Made by a program: the position numbers and the translations under genes
Source: Acidobacteriota bacterium
Lineage (GTDB): Bacteria; Acidobacteriota; Vicinamibacteria; Fen-336
Assembly (NCBI GenBank): GCA_022340585.1
Contig: JAJDNS010000033.1
Location: 1-36,087 of the forward strand
Length of the DNA stretch: 36,087 nucleotides
Direction of reading: 5' to 3'
The notes under the pieces: model-generated
Databases searched by the model: none
What the model was told of the DNA's origin: nothing
What the model saw: only the letters and a program-made list of their open reading frames with translations
In this document: positions 32,647 to 36,087 of the stretch, in pieces
Position numbering within the stretch: the first letter of the stretch is position 1
How the letters are laid out: the number at the start of each line of letters is the position of its first letter

Positions 32647-33003
32647 ATGACGATCGACAAGGATCTCATCGACCGACTCAGGGCCCGCGGTGAGGAGGTC
32701 TTCACCCAGGTCTCCGCCGAGCTCATGTCCAACCCGCGCTTCATGAGGGCCATGGAGGGGGCGCTCAAGGGCAAGGAGAGGGTCGACGCGGCCGCCGCCC
32801 AGGCCATCAAGTCGATGAACATACCCACCCGGACCGAGTTCAAGCGCGCGTTGCGGCGCATCGACGTCCTCGAGGGCGAGGTGGCCGACCTGAAGGCGCG
32901 GCTGAAAGCGGCGGCGAAGGGGAAGACGAAGGCCAGGGCCAGGGTCAAGAAGAAGACGAGGAAGACGACACGCTCGCGGGCCGCCAGGAAGACGGCGGGC
33001 TAG
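32647..33003 (+). CDS. Small helical protein with Lys/Arg-rich tail (phasin/PhaF-like or nucleoid-type)
   Basis: 118 residues. Residues 1-85 are amphipathic helix with a coiled-coil stretch (FKRALRRIDVLEGEVADLKARL, ~58-79). The last ~35 residues are a Lys/Arg/Ala tail like those of histone H1-type or PhaF-type proteins. A conserved-looking FMRAMEGALKGKERVDAAAAQAIKSMNIPTRTEF lies at ~33-66. It resembles phasin-related proteins that coat granules and bind DNA, but similarity is by composition and layout only. It is the first gene of an operon with an SDR (1-nt gap) and an acyltransferase. The ATG at 32647 has a CAGGGGG site; an upstream ATG at 32611 lies within the promoter -10 region. Confidence 0.75.
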   Translation: MTIDKDLIDRLRARGEEVFTQVSAELMSNPRFMRAMEGALKGKERVDAAAAQAIKSMNIPTRTEFKRALRRIDVLEGEVADLKARLKAAAKGKTKARARVKKKTRKTTRSRAARKTAG

Positions 33004-33004
33004 C

Positions 33005-33997
33005 ATGGCCCGGGTGGCGGTCACCGGAACGGCCTCGTACCTGGGGGGGCGGATCCTCCGACGCCTCGTGGACGCACGGGGGGCGGACGAGATCGTCGCG
33101 GTGGACATTGCCTCTCCGCCGGCGGCGCTGCAGGGGGTCCGCCACCGCATGGTGGACCTCACCCTTCCCGGGGCCGACGCGCGCCTCGTCGACGTGTTCG
33201 AGGAGGAGGGCGTCGACACCGTCGTCCACGCCGCCTTCTTCACCAACCCGCGGCGAGACGCCGCCTACTCTCACGAGCTGGAGTCGATCGGGACCCTGCA
33301 CCTGGCGGCGGCGGCGGCGGCGAGCGGGGTCAAGCACCTGATCCTCCGGTCCTTCACCCACGTCTACGGGGCGCGGGGAAAGAACCCGAACTTCCTCACC
33401 GAGGAGCACCCGGCGGACACGAGCTCACGGCTGGCCTGGGTCCGCGACAAGGTGGAGGCGGAGGAACACGCGTTCTCCTTCTCGAAGCGCTATCCCACCC
33501 TGGGCGTCAGCGTGCTGCGCCTCGCCACCCTCTTCGGTCCCGGGGTCCACACCTTCTACACCCGAATCTTCTCGAAGCGGGTGGTCCCGGTGGTCCTGGG
33601 ATACGACCCGCTCGTCCAGCTTCTGCACCCCGACGATGCCCTCGAAGCGGTCGACGCCTGCCTCGCCGCCGGTCCCGTCGGGATCGTCAACATCGTCCCC
33701 CGCGACACCCTGACCCTCCTGACCGCGCTGCACCTCTCCGACAAGCTGACGGTTCCGGTGCCGCACCTGGCCGCCTACCCGGTGGCCGACTTCTGGTGGG
33801 CGTCGGGCGTGGGCGAGGGCCCCGGGGGCTTCATCGACTACGTCCGCTTCCTCTTCGTGGCCGAGGGCGAGAAGGCCCGGCGGGAGCTGGGGTTCGAGCC
33901 ACGCTACACCAGCCGGGACGCGCTCATGGCCTTCCTGGAGTACCGCTATCCGGAGACGGCGGCTCGGGCCCGCGCGACACAGGAGGCGGAGGCATGA
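33005..33997 (+). CDS. NAD-dependent epimerase/dehydratase-like extended SDR
   Basis: 330 residues. The Rossmann motif VAVTGTASYLGGRIL is at the N-terminus, DTVVHAAFFTNP at ~75 and ILRSFTHVYGARGKNPNFLTEE at ~115. At the position of the catalytic Tyr-x3-Lys the sequence is AWVRDKVEAE, so the Tyr is a Trp while Lys is kept. This makes ordinary SDR redox chemistry doubtful, although some atypical SDR groups carry such changes. LRLATLFGPGVHTFYTRIF and LLHPDDALEAV follow. The context, between a phasin-like gene and a glycerolipid acyltransferase-like gene (ATGA overlap), suggests lipid metabolism. Confidence 0.87.
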   Translation: MARVAVTGTASYLGGRILRRLVDARGADEIVAVDIASPPAALQGVRHRMVDLTLPGADARLVDVFEEEGVDTVVHAAFFTNPRRDAAYSHELESIGTLHLAAAAAASGVKHLILRSFTHVYGARGKNPNFLTEEHPADTSSRLAWVRDKVEAEEHAFSFSKRYPTLGVSVLRLATLFGPGVHTFYTRIFSKRVVPVVLGYDPLVQLLHPDDALEAVDACLAAGPVGIVNIVPRDTLTLLTALHLSDKLTVPVPHLAAYPVADFWWASGVGEGPGGFIDYVRFLFVAEGEKARRELGFEPRYTSRDALMAFLEYRYPETAARARATQEAEA

Positions 33998-35025
33998 AGG
34001 AGCCGGCGAAGGTCCTTCCGATGAAACCCGCCGCGGCGCGGCGGAAGCGGAAGAAGGGACCCTCCGGGGAGGAGGCCCTGAAGGGGCGCCTGGCCGAGCT
34101 GGAGCAGAAGCTCGCGGGGATGGAGGAGGGCCGGGACAGGGAGGGGCTCCTCGTCACCCTGGCCCGGGTCCTCGACGCCGGGGCCCGGGGGGTGAGCTGG
34201 GCCAGCCTGGCCCGGCTCCAGCGGGCCGCCTACTTCGCGTGGCACTCGGAGGAAACCGACGACTTCGGCGCGGACCGGCGCTTCGCGGAGACGCTCGAGC
34301 CCCTCATCGAGTTCCTCTACGCGGTGTGGTGGCGAGTGGAGACGTCGGGTGTGGAGCAGGTGCCCGCCGAGGGACCGGGGTTGATCGTCACCAACCACTC
34401 CGGGGTCCTGCCCTACGACGGGGTCATGGTCCAACTGGCGGTGAGACACGAGCACCCGGCGAAGAGAGTGTGCCGGATGCTGGCCCTGGACATGTTCGCG
34501 CTCCTGCCGGTCCTGGCCCCGGCCCTGTCCAAGTCGGGCTCGGTGCGCGCGAACCCGGCCAACGCGGAGCGGCTCCTGCGTCGGGGCGACCTGGTGGGGG
34601 TCTTTCCGGAGGGCGTCAAGGGCGTGGGCAAGCGCTTCAAGGACCGCTACAAGCTCGCCCGCTTCGGCCGCGGGGGCTTCATCCGGATCGCCCTCCGCAC
34701 CGGAAGCCCCATCATCCCGTGCGCGGTGGTGGGAGCGGAGGAGATCCACCCGGTGTTTGCCAAGGCGGACTGGGTGGGACGGCCGTTCGGGCTTCCGTAC
34801 TTCCCGATCACCCCCACCTTCCCCCTCCTCGGCCCCCTCGGGGTCATCCCCCTGCCCACGAAGTGGTCGATCGACTTCGGAGACCCCGTCGACCTGAGCG
34901 AGTACGGCCCGGAGGCGGCCAGCGACCCGATCCTGGTGAACCGGCTCTCCCAGCAGGTCCGGGACACCGTCCAGGGCATGATCGACAGCCGGGTGGCGCG
35001 CCGCCGTTCCATCTGGTTCGGTTGA
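33994..35025 (+). CDS. Lysophospholipid acyltransferase-like protein (PlsC/LPLAT superfamily)
   Basis: 343 residues from ATG at 33994, which overlaps the SDR stop (ATGA). A basic, coiled N-terminal segment of ~60 residues precedes the acyltransferase domain: TNHSGVLPYDGVMVQ (~130-144), LVGVFPEGVKGVGKRF (~205), FIRIALRTGSPIIPCAVVGAEE (~230-250). The His-to-Asp spacing is H-x6-D rather than the classical H-x4-D, as in a less-studied LPLAT subgroup with NHSG...PxD. It probably transfers an acyl chain to a glycerophospholipid or related alcohol at the inner membrane. A strong terminator follows the stop within 4 nt. Confidence 0.88.
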   Translation: MKEPAKVLPMKPAAARRKRKKGPSGEEALKGRLAELEQKLAGMEEGRDREGLLVTLARVLDAGARGVSWASLARLQRAAYFAWHSEETDDFGADRRFAETLEPLIEFLYAVWWRVETSGVEQVPAEGPGLIVTNHSGVLPYDGVMVQLAVRHEHPAKRVCRMLALDMFALLPVLAPALSKSGSVRANPANAERLLRRGDLVGVFPEGVKGVGKRFKDRYKLARFGRGGFIRIALRTGSPIIPCAVVGAEEIHPVFAKADWVGRPFGLPYFPITPTFPLLGPLGVIPLPTKWSIDFGDPVDLSEYGPEAASDPILVNRLSQQVRDTVQGMIDSRVARRRSIWFG

Positions 35026-35028
35026 CAT

Positions 35029-35058
35029 GGCCTGAATGCGGGGGGGGGCATTCAGGCC
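35029..35058. terminator. Strong bidirectional hairpin between convergent genes, with G8 loop
   Basis: GGCCTGAATGC (35029-35039) and GCATTCAGGCC (35048-35058) form a perfect 11-bp stem; the loop is eight G residues. It lies between the acyltransferase stop (35025) and the end of the convergent patatin gene (35109) and can act in both directions. There is no long T tract on either side. Confidence 0.75.
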
Positions 35059-35108
35059 CTCCCCGGCGCTCGCCTCGACGCAGTCCCCCCGGGGGCCCGT
35101 CTCGTCGC

Positions 35109-36087
35109 TCAGCCCCGGCGGCTGCGTAGACGGGAGTCGAGGCGGTCCAGGGAAGCGTCGAGCGTCCGGGCGAGGTTCGAGCGGTGCGGGTGGCGAGGCG
35201 GCACCTCGGGGGCGAGAGCAGGATCGGCCATGCGGATCCCGTGGCGGGCGAACAGCGTCCGGTAGCGCTCCGCGTCCCTGGCGAAGAATTCCAGGGTGGT
35301 GCGGTAGCCGTGCTCGGCCACGACCTTGCGGGCGCTGTAGCGCATGATGTTGTAGCTGAACATCCGCATGTCGTCGCGGGTGGGCTCGATCACCAGGATG
35401 TCGACCTCGGGGTGCTCCCGCGCGTAGCGCTGCAGGCCCAGCTCCATGCGCCCGTGGAGCATGATGCGCAGCGTCTGGTCGAGGACCCAGGTGACTCCCC
35501 GCCGGCTGATGTGTCCCCCCAGCGGACCCTTCTCCCCGTCCTTGTTGTGAAAGGGGACGATGGGGTTGATGCAGATCACGAGGTCGGCCCCGTTCTGGAT
35601 GGCGAGGTTGATGTGGGCGGTCTTGCGCACCCCGCCGTCCACGTAGTCCCGGCCGTCGATGCGCACGGGCCGGTACAGGCCGGGAAGGGCGACCGAGGCC
35701 TGGACCGCCTTCGACACCGGCACGTCGGTCCGACCGTCCAGGCCAAAGGCCACGGCCTCGCCGGTGTCGATGTCCACCGCCACCACCAGGAGGCGGCGGG
35801 GGAGCTTCCGAAACGAGTCGCCTCGCAGGCGGGAGCGGAAGAGCTGGTGAAGGAACTTCTGGATCCCCGAGGAGTCGAGGAGCCCCGGCGGGAGCATCTC
35901 GAACACCGACCACGCCACGTCCGAGAGATTGCGGCCCTCGGCGGTGAGGGCGGTGGTGATGGCCTCGGTGAGGACCTTCGGGGCGCGCGCCGAGCGCTTC
36001 AGGAACTCGAGCGCCCCGAGCCCGTACAGGGGGGCCGCCGTCATCCCCAGGGCGGCACCCCCGGAGCGGCTGGTGGCCTCGTCGTAC
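35109..36087 (-). CDS. Patatin-like phospholipase, N-terminus cut by window edge
   Basis: At least 325 residues, open to the window edge (YDEATSRSGGAALGM leads into the visible part). The catalytic Asp of patatins is in YVDGGVRKTAHINLAI, preceded by VPVSKAVQASVALPGLYRPV, the conserved helix and Pro turn of the family, and RLLVVAVDIDTGEAVAFG. The oxyanion loop and the GxSxG nucleophile would lie just off the window, so activity cannot be judged fully. It likely hydrolyses acyl lipids. It is convergent with the acyltransferase operon and shares its terminator. The C-terminal ~30 residues are Arg-rich. Confidence 0.9.
   Translation of the reverse strand, partial: YDEATSRSGGAALGMTAAPLYGLGALEFLKRSARAPKVLTEAITTALTAEGRNLSDVAWSVFEMLPPGLLDSSGIQKFLHQLFRSRLRGDSFRKLPRRLLVVAVDIDTGEAVAFGLDGRTDVPVSKAVQASVALPGLYRPVRIDGRDYVDGGVRKTAHINLAIQNGADLVICINPIVPFHNKDGEKGPLGGHISRRGVTWVLDQTLRIMLHGRMELGLQRYAREHPEVDILVIEPTRDDMRMFSYNIMRYSARKVVAEHGYRTTLEFFARDAERYRTLFARHGIRMADPALAPEVPPRHPHRSNLARTLDASLDRLDSRLRSRRG

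Overview
This is a GC-rich (roughly 70%) bacterial chromosome segment with dense coding on both strands. The host is a diderm: it has a TonB-dependent outer-membrane receptor, a periplasmic-type trypsin-like protease, and a peptidoglycan-recycling operon that includes Mpl. A gene at 31.8-32.5 kb resembles the 'VWFA-related Acidobacterial domain' family, and a TPR gene lies next to it. With the GC content and the mix of families this points to Acidobacteriota, but that is inference; another GC-rich deep diderm phylum is possible. No rRNA, tRNA, CRISPR array, prophage or intact insertion sequence was seen.

Layout. 1-0.5 kb: start of dnaK (minus, cut by the window edge) with a TTGACA-N17-TATCAT promoter and a palindrome upstream. 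0.5-4.1 kb: an unrecognised protein, a small 2Fe-2S protein, a P-loop kinase-like ATPase and an exported trypsin-like protease. 4.1-8.0 kb: a YqeY-like protein, then nagZ-ldcA-mpl joined by 4-nt overlaps, which together recycle muropeptides. 8.2-12.2 kb: TonB-dependent receptor and Ppx/GppA phosphatase. 12.2-12.6 kb: a non-coding repeat island (two REP-like hairpins, then a 115-bp tandem repeat). 12.6-17.2 kb (minus): a carbamoyltransferase flanked by two small membrane proteins, the same trio as sxtI/sxtJ/sxtK of saxitoxin clusters, followed by a dipeptidyl peptidase IV. 17.3-20.3 kb: an overlapping operon of an unrecognised 460-residue protein, a HAD-like protein and a cyclic-nucleotide-binding/FHA fusion. 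20.3-22.0 kb (minus): two SDR enzymes. 22.0-24.2 kb: tmk-holB, then an atypical Hfq-like gene. 24.2-24.6 kb: non-coding, with three 20-bp tandem units. 24.6-28.5 kb: a small membrane protein, a PaaI-type thioesterase and an error-prone-type DNA polymerase III alpha (dnaE2/imuC-like). 28.6-36.1 kb: a fatty-acyl reductase-like SDR, a decayed TPR/vWA gene pair, an operon of a phasin-like protein, an SDR and a lysophospholipid acyltransferase ended by a strong bidirectional hairpin, and a convergent patatin-like phospholipase cut by the window edge.

Two themes stand out. First, many genes have a -10-like hexamer (TANNNT or close) only 5-8 nt before the start codon, which implies leaderless mRNAs. 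Second, the 28.6-36 kb region looks like a lipid or envelope module that carries a decaying two-gene insert. Nothing here is a clearly new defence or mobile system. The best leads are the carbamoyltransferase trio, the cNMP-FHA operon with its unknown 460-residue partner, the atypical Hfq, the repeat islands and the two broken genes.
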